64,000 bases of DNA from positions 4,123 through 68,122 of the forward strand of contig CAKVBD010000009.1 in the NCBI GenBank assembly GCA_934725105.1, written 5' to 3'. The stretch comes from an uncultured Bulleidia sp. (GTDB lineage: Bacteria > Bacillota_I > Bacilli_A > Erysipelotrichales > Erysipelotrichaceae). Under the pieces are notes generated by a model. That model was given only the letters and a program-made list of their open reading frames with translations. It had not been told where the DNA came from and did not search any database. This document shows positions 42,298 to 50,487 of this stretch, piece by piece. How positions within the stretch are numbered: position 1 is the stretch's first letter; each line of letters starts with the position of its first letter. The position numbers were made by a program, and so were the translations under genes.

Positions 42298-43725
42298 ATG
42301 AAACATTTATTTAAGAAAACAAAAGTTGTTTGTACGATTGGACCTGCGTCCGAAAATGTTGAGACATTAACAAAGCTTGCTCAGGCAGGTATGAATATTG
42401 CTCGTCTCAATTTCTCTCACGGATCACATGAAGAACACCTCGCTAGAATCAAGATGGTACGTCAAGTATCAGAATCAACTGGTATTAACTTAGGTGTTGC
42501 ACTTGATACAAAGGGACCAGAAATTCGTCTTGGTAACTTTGTAAATGATACAGAAGAATATCAGATTGGTGAAATCGTTTATATTGAAAAGGCTGAATGT
42601 GATGGAACACATGAAAGATTCCATATTCAGGTACCTGAATTATTTGACGATTTAGCTAGCGGAAATGAAATCTTGATCAATGATGGTAAGATGAGACTTA
42701 CAGTTCTTGAAAATGATGGCAATGAATTAAAGTGCAGAGTTGAAGTAGCTGGTCCTATTTCTTCTCATAAGGGATGTAACGTTCCTGGCGTTAAGCTTTC
42801 TATGCCATTCCTTTCTGAAAAGGATGAAGCTGATATCCGTTTCGGATGTCAGAATAATGTAGACTTTATCTTTGCTTCATTTACACGTCGTCCAGCTGAT
42901 GTTAATGCAATCAGAAAGATCTGTATTGAAGAAGGTAAACCACATATCAATATCATCGCTAAGATTGAAAACCAGGAAGGTTATGACAATGTTAACGAAA
43001 TCCTTGATGCTGCTGATGGTGTCATGGTAGCTCGTGGTGACTTAGGTGTAGAAATTCCTACAATGCTAGTTCCTGTATATCAGAAGCATATCATTCGTCA
43101 GGCAAATATCGTTGGCAAGCCAGTTATTACAGCTACACATATGCTTGACTCTATGACACACAACCCAAGATGTACTAGAGCTGAAGCTTCAGACGTATGC
43201 AACGCTGTATTAGATGGTACAGATGGTGTTATGTTATCTGCTGAAAGTGCAGCTGGTGATTATCCAGTTGAAGCTTGTGAAACAATGAGCCAGATTGCTG
43301 AAGAAGCTGAAAAGATTCTTCCATACAGAGATAGACTTGACTGGTTGAAGACAACTAGCAACAAGACTGTACAGGATGCAGTAAGTATTGCAATTTCTGA
43401 TGCTACTTTAACATTAGATAATATTGGTGCAATCGTAGCATTCACACAGGGTGGTACAACAGCTCGTCGTATTTCTAAGTTCAGACCTAATGTACCAATC
43501 TTAGCTGTTACATTTACAAAGGATACACAGCGTAAGCTTGAATCTTACTGGGGTGTTACTCCTCTATTCTCTGATGTTCAGAACACAATGACAAATGATG
43601 ATGATCTTGCATCACTATTTGCTAAGGATTATGGCGTCAAGAAGGGTCAGCTAATTATCATTTCTGCAGGTTATCCAACAGGTGAAGGATCTGCAAATAT
43701 GATGAAGATCGTTGAAGTTAAGTAA
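42298..43725 (+). CDS. pyk: Pyruvate kinase
   Basis: A 475-residue enzyme for the last ATP-yielding step of glycolysis. It shows ARLNFSHGSHEEH near residue 35, the catalytic Lys region IAKIENQEGYDN near 220, MVARGDLGVEIP near 243 and HMLDSMTHNPRCTRAEASDV after it. It lacks the extra C-terminal phosphohistidine domain found in Bacillus and Staphylococcus pyruvate kinases (about 585 residues). A strong terminator follows, so pfkA-pyk form a two-gene operon. Confidence 0.97.
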   Translation: MKHLFKKTKVVCTIGPASENVETLTKLAQAGMNIARLNFSHGSHEEHLARIKMVRQVSESTGINLGVALDTKGPEIRLGNFVNDTEEYQIGEIVYIEKAECDGTHERFHIQVPELFDDLASGNEILINDGKMRLTVLENDGNELKCRVEVAGPISSHKGCNVPGVKLSMPFLSEKDEADIRFGCQNNVDFIFASFTRRPADVNAIRKICIEEGKPHINIIAKIENQEGYDNVNEILDAADGVMVARGDLGVEIPTMLVPVYQKHIIRQANIVGKPVITATHMLDSMTHNPRCTRAEASDVCNAVLDGTDGVMLSAESAAGDYPVEACETMSQIAEEAEKILPYRDRLDWLKTTSNKTVQDAVSIAISDATLTLDNIGAIVAFTQGGTTARRISKFRPNVPILAVTFTKDTQRKLESYWGVTPLFSDVQNTMTNDDDLASLFAKDYGVKKGQLIIISAGYPTGEGSANMMKIVEVK

Positions 43726-43734
43726 TTCTATTAG

Positions 43735-43767
43735 AAAGATGGTAGTCAAAACTATCATCTTTTTTTA
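43735..43767 (+). terminator. Terminator after pyk
   Basis: AAAGATGGTAGT / ACTATCATCTTT followed by a T run. Confidence 0.88.
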
Positions 43768-43791
43768 TACTTATGGAAAGGAGGTTTTCTT

Positions 43792-44409
43792 ATGAAAATA
43801 ACATATTATGGACATTCTTGTTTTCTTGTTGAAGAAAATAATTCACGTATCTTGTTTGATCCATATGAAGATGAAAGTGTACCAGGATTAACATTACCAA
43901 AAGGTATTAGTGTAGATGCAGTATATTGTTCTCATGAACATGCGGATCATAATGCAGCTCATCTTGTTCATACAGAAAACAAAGAACCATTTCCAAAAGA
44001 ATTCATCGTTGTTCCACATGATCATCATGATGGTAAAAAACGTGGCATGAATCGTATGACTATTGTGAATATTCATGGCATACGTCTTGCGCATCTTGGT
44101 GATATTGGCAGACTTCCAACAAAGGAAGAATATGAAAAACTAAACGTTGATATCTTACTCATTCCATGTGGAGGATATTATACGATCAATGCATTAGAAG
44201 CAAAAGAAATCATTGATACAATTGATGCAGGTTTAACAATTCTCATGCATTATAGAAATGGAAAGCAAGGGTATGATGTTTTAGAAGAAATTCATGATAT
44301 TATGCAGAATGAAATACCTTCTATAAAGCAAATTGATTCCAGTACAGTTGAAATTGATCAACAGCTGTTAAATACGCATTCCATCATTACACTGCTTCCA
44401 AAGCAATAA
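43792..44409 (+). CDS. UlaG-like metallo-beta-lactamase-fold hydrolase
   Basis: A 205-residue hydrolase with HSCFLVEENNSRILFDPY at residues 8-25 and the metal motif H-E-H-A-D-H-N near residue 49, as in the UPF0173/UlaG group. UlaG itself opens L-ascorbate 6-phosphate lactone, but most small homologues have no assigned substrate, and no ascorbate genes are nearby. The start follows AAGGAGG. It ends in a hairpin shared with the convergent RNase J gene. Confidence 0.88.
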   Translation: MKITYYGHSCFLVEENNSRILFDPYEDESVPGLTLPKGISVDAVYCSHEHADHNAAHLVHTENKEPFPKEFIVVPHDHHDGKKRGMNRMTIVNIHGIRLAHLGDIGRLPTKEEYEKLNVDILLIPCGGYYTINALEAKEIIDTIDAGLTILMHYRNGKQGYDVLEEIHDIMQNEIPSIKQIDSSTVEIDQQLLNTHSIITLLPKQ

Positions 44410-44410
44410 A

Positions 44411-44430
44411 AAAACCGGAATTTCCGGTTT
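44411..44430. terminator. Terminator between the convergent UlaG-like and RNase J genes
   Basis: AAACCGG-AATTT-CCGGTTT. On the minus strand it runs into a seven-T tract, so it mainly serves the RNase J gene. Confidence 0.8.
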
Positions 44431-44431
44431 C

Positions 44432-46246
44432 TTATTTACGTCTAGTATTAGCTTGTCTTGCTTTCATCTTTGCCTGGATTTCTTCCATGGCTGCTTTTTG
44501 ATTTAAGATGATAGGAATGACAATTGGATTACGATTTGTTTTCTTATAGAGATATGGTTCTAAAGAAGAACGAATGCAATTCTTTAATTCACCAAATGTT
44601 GTTCTTTGCTGCATCTTTTTCTTTAATGCATCATAAACAATCAATTCTGCTTCCTTTAACAATGTCTGCGATTCTTTGATGTATACAAATCCACGAGAAA
44701 CAATATTTGGTCTGCATAGGATCTTATTGTATCTAGAATCAATTGTAACAATAACAGCGACAAGTCCATTTTCAGCTAAGATACGACGATCTTTAATAAC
44801 AGATGTACTTAAGCCAGAAGCATCATTTCCATCAACATAAATTGCATCTGTCTGAATACGTTCCTTTGCTTCAAATACTTCTTCATTTCTCAATACAAGC
44901 ACATCGCCATTCGCACATACAAAGCAGTTCTCTTTTGGAATGCCAGTTGTCATAGCGGTCTGTGAGTGCTGCACAAGCATCTTATATTCACCATGGTTAG
45001 GCATGAAGTATTTAGGCTTGATCAGATTTAACATCAATTTCTGTTCTTCCTGAGGTGCGTGACCTGTTGTATGGAAGGATGTCAGAGGGGAGTTTGTAAT
45101 AACATTTGCTCCAACACGTGTCAGCTGGTTGATGACACCACCGACAGACACCGCATTGCCAGGAATAGGGTTAGAGGAGAACAATACAGTATCACCAGGT
45201 AAAATCTTGATGAAACGATGTGTTCCATTCGCAATTCTACTTAACGCTGCCATTGGTTCACCTTGTGAGCCTGTACATACAATACAGATACGATTTGCTG
45301 GAAGTGTATTTAATTCATTGCCTGTAATAAAAGAGGAATCAGGAATGTTGATATATCCAAGTCTTCTTCCAATATCTAATACATTTTCCATACTTCTTCC
45401 GAATACCGCAACTTTACGATTACATGCAACTGCAGCTTCAAGAATCTGTGCTAAACGGTATGTATTAGATGCGAATGTAGAAACAATCATTCTGCCAGGT
45501 GTCTTTGCCATCTGCTCATTGATTGCCTGTGCAACCTTGCCTTCAGAAATTGACCAGCCAGGAACAGAAGAGTTTGTAGAGTCACTCATTAATAAAGTGA
45601 CACCAATCTGTCCAATATAAGCCATCTTCTGATAGTCAGAGTTCTTTCCAACAGGTGTTAAGTCAAATTTGAAGTCACCAGTTTCAAAAATTCTGCCATT
45701 TGGTGTATTGATGAAAATTCCATAGGAATCAGGAATGGAATGGACCGTATCTACAAAACCGATAGAGAAATATTTTGTTCTGATTCTACTTTCTTCAGAA
45801 TTGATTTCACGAATCTTTACACTTCTTAAGAGGTGATGCTCATCGAGCTTCTTTTCAATCAATGCTTTAGCGAATGGACCAGCCCAGATTTCCTTGATAC
45901 GAACTTGTTTCAAGAAGAAAGGCAATCCGCCGATATGATCTTCATGACCGTGTGTAATGACCAATGCTTTGATCTTTGACTGGTTCTGCTGAAGATATGT
46001 AAAATCTGGAATGACATAGTCTACGCCTAATAAGTCGCTGTCTGGAAAAATAACACCGCAGTCAATGATAATGATTTCATCATCATGTTCAACGCAGTAC
46101 ATATTTTTACCAACTTCTCCAAGTCCACCCATAGCATAGACAAGAGTATCTGTTTTGTGATCAATGACCACTTCTTTTTGTTCCGCTATTTCATCATAAC
46201 GAACATTATGACGTGCAGTTTTTCTTTTTGTCTTTACTTCACTCAT
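44432..46246 (-). CDS. rnjA: Ribonuclease J
   Basis: A 604-residue metallo-beta-lactamase/beta-CASP ribonuclease with 5'-3' exo- and endonuclease activity in RNA turnover. The metal motif H99-G-H-E-D-H104 and the SDSTNS and GHAPQEEQ beta-CASP motifs are present, and the C-terminal domain is complete. The start is the ATG at 46246, preceded by TTGGAG; an in-frame TTG at 46258 overlaps that site. Whether it is the J1 or J2 paralogue cannot be settled here. Confidence 0.94.
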   Translation of the reverse strand: MSEVKTKRKTARHNVRYDEIAEQKEVVIDHKTDTLVYAMGGLGEVGKNMYCVEHDDEIIIIDCGVIFPDSDLLGVDYVIPDFTYLQQNQSKIKALVITHGHEDHIGGLPFFLKQVRIKEIWAGPFAKALIEKKLDEHHLLRSVKIREINSEESRIRTKYFSIGFVDTVHSIPDSYGIFINTPNGRIFETGDFKFDLTPVGKNSDYQKMAYIGQIGVTLLMSDSTNSSVPGWSISEGKVAQAINEQMAKTPGRMIVSTFASNTYRLAQILEAAVACNRKVAVFGRSMENVLDIGRRLGYINIPDSSFITGNELNTLPANRICIVCTGSQGEPMAALSRIANGTHRFIKILPGDTVLFSSNPIPGNAVSVGGVINQLTRVGANVITNSPLTSFHTTGHAPQEEQKLMLNLIKPKYFMPNHGEYKMLVQHSQTAMTTGIPKENCFVCANGDVLVLRNEEVFEAKERIQTDAIYVDGNDASGLSTSVIKDRRILAENGLVAVIVTIDSRYNKILCRPNIVSRGFVYIKESQTLLKEAELIVYDALKKKMQQRTTFGELKNCIRSSLEPYLYKKTNRNPIVIPIILNQKAAMEEIQAKMKARQANTRRK

Positions 46247-46273
46247 TATTATCTCCAATATTATAAAAAACTT

Positions 46274-46310
46274 AAAAATGTTCTAACGGCGTAACCATTA
46301 TAACATTTTT
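46274..46310. repeat. Nine-base inverted repeat overlapping the RNase J promoter
   Basis: AAAAATGTT and AACATTTTT flank 19 bases. On the minus strand the right arm carries TGT-TATAAT (TATAAT at 46297-46302), an extended -10 for RNase J with a leader of about 45 bases. The AT-only arms could be an operator, or a weak terminator reading from the deformylase gene. Confidence 0.5.
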
Positions 46311-46336
46311 TGTAACGTATTCGATAGTGAATTCAA

Positions 46337-46903
46337 TTAGATTACAAGAGCACCTTCAACTTCTTTGAAAGGATCTTTCTTGTTGATGTGATCATAAAAT
46401 AAAATGCCTGAAAAATGATCAATTTCATGCTGCAGAACAATCGCAAGATATCCTCTGGCACGAATTGTAATATCCTCATTTGTACACAAATCAAATGCCT
46501 TGACTGTAATTCTTGCACTTCTAACAACATATCCATCATGTTGATTTAGAACAGACAAACATCCTTCACCAGAATGCAGGTATGCTTTCTGTACAGAAGA
46601 AGAAACAATTCTAGGATTAACAAGCATATATTCAAAGTGTTCAGGTTCACCATTCTTATCCAGGTCATCCACAACGACAGCAGTCATCTGCTTTTTGACG
46701 CCAACCTGAATTGCACTGATTCCAACCGCAGGTCTAAGATTCATTTTTTCTGCTTTTTCTTCATCTGTGCTGTCTTTGACATATTGCAGCATTTCTCTCA
46801 GGAGCGTTTCATCTTCCTTTGATAGTGGTAATGTAACGATTTCACTCTTTTCACGAATGATCGGATCTGTATCTTTCACAATAGTATCATTATTTATTAA
46901 CAT
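46337..46903 (-). CDS. def: Peptide deformylase
   Basis: A 188-residue metalloenzyme that removes the N-formyl group from new proteins. The three motifs are intact: G61-I-S-A-I-Q, E-G-C115-L-S, and Q-H159-E-I-D-H163, with the metal held by Cys115, His159 and His163. The insertion between motifs 1 and 2 places it in the Gram-positive type 2 group. The start follows AGAGAGG, and a strong promoter lies 19 bases upstream. Confidence 0.96.
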   Translation of the reverse strand: MLINNDTIVKDTDPIIREKSEIVTLPLSKEDETLLREMLQYVKDSTDEEKAEKMNLRPAVGISAIQVGVKKQMTAVVVDDLDKNGEPEHFEYMLVNPRIVSSSVQKAYLHSGEGCLSVLNQHDGYVVRSARITVKAFDLCTNEDITIRARGYLAIVLQHEIDHFSGILFYDHINKKDPFKEVEGALVI

Positions 46904-46921
46904 AAAAAAAACCTCTCTAGT

Positions 46922-46950
46922 ATTCTAATCATATGCGATAAAAAAGTCAA
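46922..46950 (-). promoter_or_regulatory. Promoter of def
   Basis: Minus-strand TTGACT (46945-46950), 17-base spacer, TAGAAT (46922-46927); the leader is only about a dozen bases. Confidence 0.8.
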
Positions 46951-46955
46951 AATGA

Positions 46956-46971
46956 TGATACAATATTTTGC
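46956..46971 (+). promoter_or_regulatory. Extended -10 abutting the ftsW-like start (leaderless candidate)
   Basis: TGA-TACAAT (TACAAT at 46959-46964), seven bases, then ATG at 46972. No ribosome-binding site is present. Confidence 0.6.
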
Positions 46972-48192
46972 ATGACAACAAATAAAAAAAAGTGGAAATT
47001 AAAAGAAGGATTGTTTTCTTTTTTAATGAGTGGTGGAAGTGACTTGCCAATTCATTTAGCAATGGTTGCACTGATCATCTATGGAACATTAATGATTGGC
47101 TCTGCTTCTATGGGCTTAGCAGTCAAAGATACGACATATTTAGTAAAAACTGTTGTTAAACAGATTATATTTGTCATTGTTGGATATTTTGGAATGTGCA
47201 AGTTTTCAAACTGGTTTCGACTAGACAGATTAAAAAAGTCATCGTTTTCGTGGTGCATTATATTTATGGAAATACTGCTTGTATCTTGTTTGTTTTTTAC
47301 TGCTGCAGGTGGTGCGCATGCGTGGATCCGTATTCCATTTCCTGGTCTTGAAATTTCTATTCAGCCAAGTGAATTTGCAAAAATCGTTTCTATATTAATT
47401 ATTGCGGCATATTTAGGAGATGTAAAAAAGACATATCCGCATACAAAAGATTTATTGCTTCGACCATTGGTATTCATTGGAATCTATTTGTTGACGATTG
47501 TATTTCTGCAACATGACTTTGGAAGTATGGCAGTTAACTTTCTGATTGTATGTGTCTGCTTGCTGCTTCCAGACAATCCGCAATTAAAGAAATTCCAGGG
47601 AGGATTAAGAATATGCTTCTGGGTGGCTGTTGGTGTAGCGATATTTATTCTTTCTCCTGCAGGTGTGAAATTTATTGAACATTTACCAATGCTTTCAACA
47701 TATCAGATCAATCGATTTCTTTCCGCTGTCAATCCATTTGAAGATATTTATGGATCCAGCTATCAGATTGTAAAAGGGCTTGTTTCATTTGTAGATGGCG
47801 GCTTATTTGGTGTTGGATTTGGGAATTCCGTTAGAAAATATACAGATTTTCCAGCCGCAAATACTGACTTTATTCTTTCCATTCTTGTAGAAGAATGTGG
47901 TTTTATTGGCTTTCTTGCATTGATTGGTTTATATAGTGTCATTATTTTCAGGCTGTTGAACTATGCTAATAAAATAAAAAATGAAAAAGCAAAGATCATA
48001 CTTGTAGGAACAGCGATGTATTTCGTTGTGCATTGCTTCTTTAATATTGGCGGTGTAACGGGAATGATTCCTTTGACTGGTGTTCCTTTACTGCTGATTT
48101 CATCTGGTGGATCATCTACATTATCAATTATGTTCTGTGTAGGAATTGCACAGGCAGTCATTTCACAATACAACAGAAAGGAGATCGAATGA
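46972..48192 (+). CDS. SEDS-family peptidoglycan glycosyltransferase (FtsW/RodA/SpoVE)
   Basis: A 406-residue polytopic membrane protein with about ten helices that polymerises lipid II into glycan strands with a partner transpeptidase. Seen are the IYGTLMIGSAS first helix, GGAHAWIRIPFPGLEISIQPSEFAKI (the conserved loop with the Q-P-S-E motif), FLQHDFGSM with the catalytic-site Asp region, and GVGFGNSVRKYTDFPAANTDFILSILVEE. The last helices GVPLLLISSGGSS are typical of FtsW more than RodA, but the choice between them is uncertain. The stop overlaps rsmD by four bases. Confidence 0.92.
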   Translation: MTTNKKKWKLKEGLFSFLMSGGSDLPIHLAMVALIIYGTLMIGSASMGLAVKDTTYLVKTVVKQIIFVIVGYFGMCKFSNWFRLDRLKKSSFSWCIIFMEILLVSCLFFTAAGGAHAWIRIPFPGLEISIQPSEFAKIVSILIIAAYLGDVKKTYPHTKDLLLRPLVFIGIYLLTIVFLQHDFGSMAVNFLIVCVCLLLPDNPQLKKFQGGLRICFWVAVGVAIFILSPAGVKFIEHLPMLSTYQINRFLSAVNPFEDIYGSSYQIVKGLVSFVDGGLFGVGFGNSVRKYTDFPAANTDFILSILVEECGFIGFLALIGLYSVIIFRLLNYANKIKNEKAKIILVGTAMYFVVHCFFNIGGVTGMIPLTGVPLLLISSGGSSTLSIMFCVGIAQAVISQYNRKEIE

Positions 48193-48743
48193 GAATTATC
48201 GCAGGAGAATTTGCTTCTAGAAGGCTGGAAACAAAAAAAGGAAATGCAACTAGACCAACATTAGATAAAGTAAAGGAAGCTGTCTTTTCTTCATTAGGTG
48301 GATATTTTGATGGTGGAAATGTTCTGGATCTTTATGCAGGAAGCGGGGCTGTTGGTTTAGAAGCTCTTTCTAGAGGTATGGACAATGCATACTTTTCTGA
48401 TAATGATCGTATTGCCTGTACAGTAATTAGAAATAACATTGCTTCTTTGAAGGTTGAAGAAAGAACAAAGGTATATCCAATTGCGGATATGAAGATGCTT
48501 TCTAGAATGAAAGAAGAAGGGAAGAAATTTCGTTTGATCTATCTAGATCCGCCATATGCAAAACAGAAAAATATAGAAGTCATGCAGTATATTGATGACA
48601 ATGATTTGTTAGATGAAAATGGTGTAATTGTGATTGAATCTTTACAGGAAGAAAACTATCACGTAGATACATTTCAACATTTCCATTACCATAAAGAATC
48701 TGTATATGGAATCATGAAAATTACATATTACAAACACAATTGA
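48189..48743 (+). CDS. rsmD: 16S rRNA m2G966 methyltransferase RsmD
   Basis: A 184-residue SAM-dependent methyltransferase. The N-terminal RIIAGEFASRRLETKKGNATRPTLDKVKEAVFSSL is the RsmD signature, followed by VLDLYAGSGAVGLEALSRG (SAM) and the catalytic D-P-P-Y near residue 121. It starts in the overlap with the ftsW-like gene behind AAGGAG. A terminator follows. Confidence 0.95.
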   Translation: MRIIAGEFASRRLETKKGNATRPTLDKVKEAVFSSLGGYFDGGNVLDLYAGSGAVGLEALSRGMDNAYFSDNDRIACTVIRNNIASLKVEERTKVYPIADMKMLSRMKEEGKKFRLIYLDPPYAKQKNIEVMQYIDDNDLLDENGVIVIESLQEENYHVDTFQHFHYHKESVYGIMKITYYKHN

Positions 48744-48767
48744 GTCCGGACATATCTGGACTTTTTT
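48743..48767 (+). terminator. Terminator after rsmD
   Basis: AGTCCGGA / TCTGGACT followed by a T run. Confidence 0.85.
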
Positions 48768-48791
48768 GATTGAAAAAAGAATTGAAAGAAT

Positions 48792-48818
48792 TTAGCACTC
48801 AAATATTGACTCTGCTAA
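48792..48818 (+). promoter_or_regulatory. CIRCE-like element 1 (HrcA operator)
   Basis: A perfect left arm TTAGCACTC, a nine-base spacer and a degenerate right arm CTCTGCTAA (six of nine consensus bases). It overlaps the -35 region of the hrcA promoter. Confidence 0.75.
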
Positions 48819-48834
48819 TTTAAAGGTATACTAT
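48806..48834 (+). promoter_or_regulatory. Promoter of the hrcA operon
   Basis: TTGACT at 48806-48811, with -10 candidates TACTAT (48829-48834, 17-base spacer) or the overlapping TATACT (48827-48832). It lies between and partly within the two CIRCE-like elements. Confidence 0.65.
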
Positions 48835-48835
48835 A

Positions 48836-48862
48836 CTAGCAGGCACGAAGAAAGAGTGCTAA
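48836..48862 (+). promoter_or_regulatory. CIRCE-like element 2 (HrcA operator)
   Basis: A degenerate left arm CTAGCAGGC (six of nine), a nine-base spacer and a perfect right arm GAGTGCTAA. It lies in the leader of hrcA, two bases before the AAGGAGG ribosome-binding site. Its centre is 44 bases from that of element 1. Confidence 0.75.
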
Positions 48863-48878
48863 AAAGGAGGTGTATGGA

Positions 48879-49907
48879 ATGCTGACGCCAAGAAGAATTG
48901 AAATATTCAAGGCTGTTGTGGATGACTTCATTCAAAACGCTGAACCAGTTGGCTCGAAAACATTACAGACAAGATATCATCTGCCATACTCCAGTGCTAC
49001 GATCCGTAATGATCTGCAGGCACTTGAAGAAATGGGATATCTTGAAAAGACACATACATCTTCAGGAAGAGTTCCTTCAACAATGGGGTATAAATTCTAT
49101 TGTGAAAATCTATTGAGCGAATCTTCATTGGATAAGAAAATGGAAGTCGCAATTAGAAATGCATTTGAAACAAGTAACCTGAATGTTGAAGATGCAATTC
49201 AACAAAGCTGTCAGATCTTAAGTGATATGACAAATATGACAAGCGGGGCCATTGGACCAGATGCTTCTTCACAAAGACTGGAACATATTAAATTGTTCCC
49301 AATTGATGAAAGAAATGCGGTATGCGTCTTTATTACAGATTCAGGCCATACAGAAACAAAGAATTTCCACTTTGATGAAGATATTCCATTCAAGGATATT
49401 GAAACATGTACGGATATTCTAAACCAAAGACTCAAAGGTACACCAATTACAGAGCTAGCAGAAAAGATGGAATCCATCAAACCTGATCTTAGCAGTGTCA
49501 TACAGCGTCATGAAATGTTATTTACAGCCTTTGTAAAAGCATTTGTCAAGTTTGCTTCTGATAATGTCTATTTCTCTGGAAAAGATCGGATGTTATATCA
49601 GCCAGAGTTTGAAGATATTAACAAGCTGAAAAAAATGATGACAATGTTCAATGATGCATCGGTATGGAAAAAGATGAATGCTGATGAAAATGCGGTAGCA
49701 GTATCAACAAGAAGTGGTGCTGAACTCACATGGTATAACGATCTGGCAGTCGTTAGAAGCAAGTTTAAAGTGAATGGTGATGAAACGGGTGAATTCATGG
49801 TCATTGGACCTAGCCGAATGAATTATGACAAAGTTGTCAGCATGGTTGAATATGCGGCAAGAATGATAGAAAAGATGTATAAAACTGGAGGTGATGATAG
49901 TGAATAA
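48879..49907 (+). CDS. hrcA: Heat-inducible transcription repressor HrcA
   Basis: A 342-residue repressor of the class I heat-shock genes that binds CIRCE with help from GroEL. The N-terminal winged helix (LTPRRIEIFKAVVDDFI, then YSSATIRNDLQALEEMGYLEKTHTSSGRVPS) and the GAF-like C-terminal domain are complete. I place the start at the ATG at 48879, eight bases after AAGGAGG; an in-frame GTG at 48870 overlaps that site. It heads its own regulon and overlaps grpE. Confidence 0.95.
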   Translation: MLTPRRIEIFKAVVDDFIQNAEPVGSKTLQTRYHLPYSSATIRNDLQALEEMGYLEKTHTSSGRVPSTMGYKFYCENLLSESSLDKKMEVAIRNAFETSNLNVEDAIQQSCQILSDMTNMTSGAIGPDASSQRLEHIKLFPIDERNAVCVFITDSGHTETKNFHFDEDIPFKDIETCTDILNQRLKGTPITELAEKMESIKPDLSSVIQRHEMLFTAFVKAFVKFASDNVYFSGKDRMLYQPEFEDINKLKKMMTMFNDASVWKKMNADENAVAVSTRSGAELTWYNDLAVVRSKFKVNGDETGEFMVIGPSRMNYDKVVSMVEYAARMIEKMYKTGGDDSE

Positions 49908-50469
49908 AGACGAAAAGAAAGTTGAAGAAAAGGACGAGGCTGTCGTCGCTGAAGAAACAAAAGAAAACGTTGAAACAGAAAAAACAGAAGAAAAGAAAGA
50001 AACAAGTGAAGATGTGATTGCTTCATTAAACGAAGAAATCAAAAAGAAAGATGAAGAAATCGCAAAACTCAAAAATGCGTACGCTATGGCTTATGCAGAT
50101 ACAGAAAATACAAGAAAGAGACTCGTGAATGAATATGAGCAGAAACAAAAGTATCACATTCAGTCATTCGCAAAAGAAGTATTACCTGTATTAGATAACT
50201 GCGAAAGAGCATTAGCACAGGCAACACAGGATGAAGCGTATCGTAAAGGTGTAGAAATGATCTACAACCAGTTGAAAACATGCCTTGAAAAAGAAGGTGT
50301 TACAGAAATCGAAGCACTTGGACAGCCATTCGATGGTAACTGGCATCAGGCTTTAATGACAGAAGTTAAAGAAGGTGTAGAACCAGGAATGGTAACAGAA
50401 GTACTACAAAAAGGATATAAATTGAAAGACCGCATCTTAAGAGCGGCTATGGTAAAGGTTAGCGAATAA
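49900..50469 (+). CDS. grpE: Nucleotide exchange factor GrpE
   Basis: About 189 residues. A long acidic and coiled N-terminal arm (residues 1-55) leads to the conserved dimer and DnaK-binding part (YADTENTRKRLVNEYEQ, VLPVLDNCERAL, and the C-terminal GYKLKDRILRAAMVKV). It starts within the end of hrcA; the GTG at 49900 lies eight bases after GGAGG and is the best start, with an in-frame ATG at 49894 too close to it. It releases ADP from DnaK. Confidence 0.94.
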   Translation: MNKDEKKVEEKDEAVVAEETKENVETEKTEEKKETSEDVIASLNEEIKKKDEEIAKLKNAYAMAYADTENTRKRLVNEYEQKQKYHIQSFAKEVLPVLDNCERALAQATQDEAYRKGVEMIYNQLKTCLEKEGVTEIEALGQPFDGNWHQALMTEVKEGVEPGMVTEVLQKGYKLKDRILRAAMVKVSE

Positions 50470-50487
50470 CCGGGAGGTAATAAGAAT

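Noticed and set aside
45129..45620. A 163-codon open frame antisense to RNase J
   Set aside because: The opposite strand encodes conserved RNase J motifs here and no start signal is present.
48792..48862. A single CIRCE with a 53-base spacer
   Set aside because: HrcA sites use a nine-base spacer, and each perfect arm has a recognisable degenerate partner at that distance. Two elements explain the sequence better.
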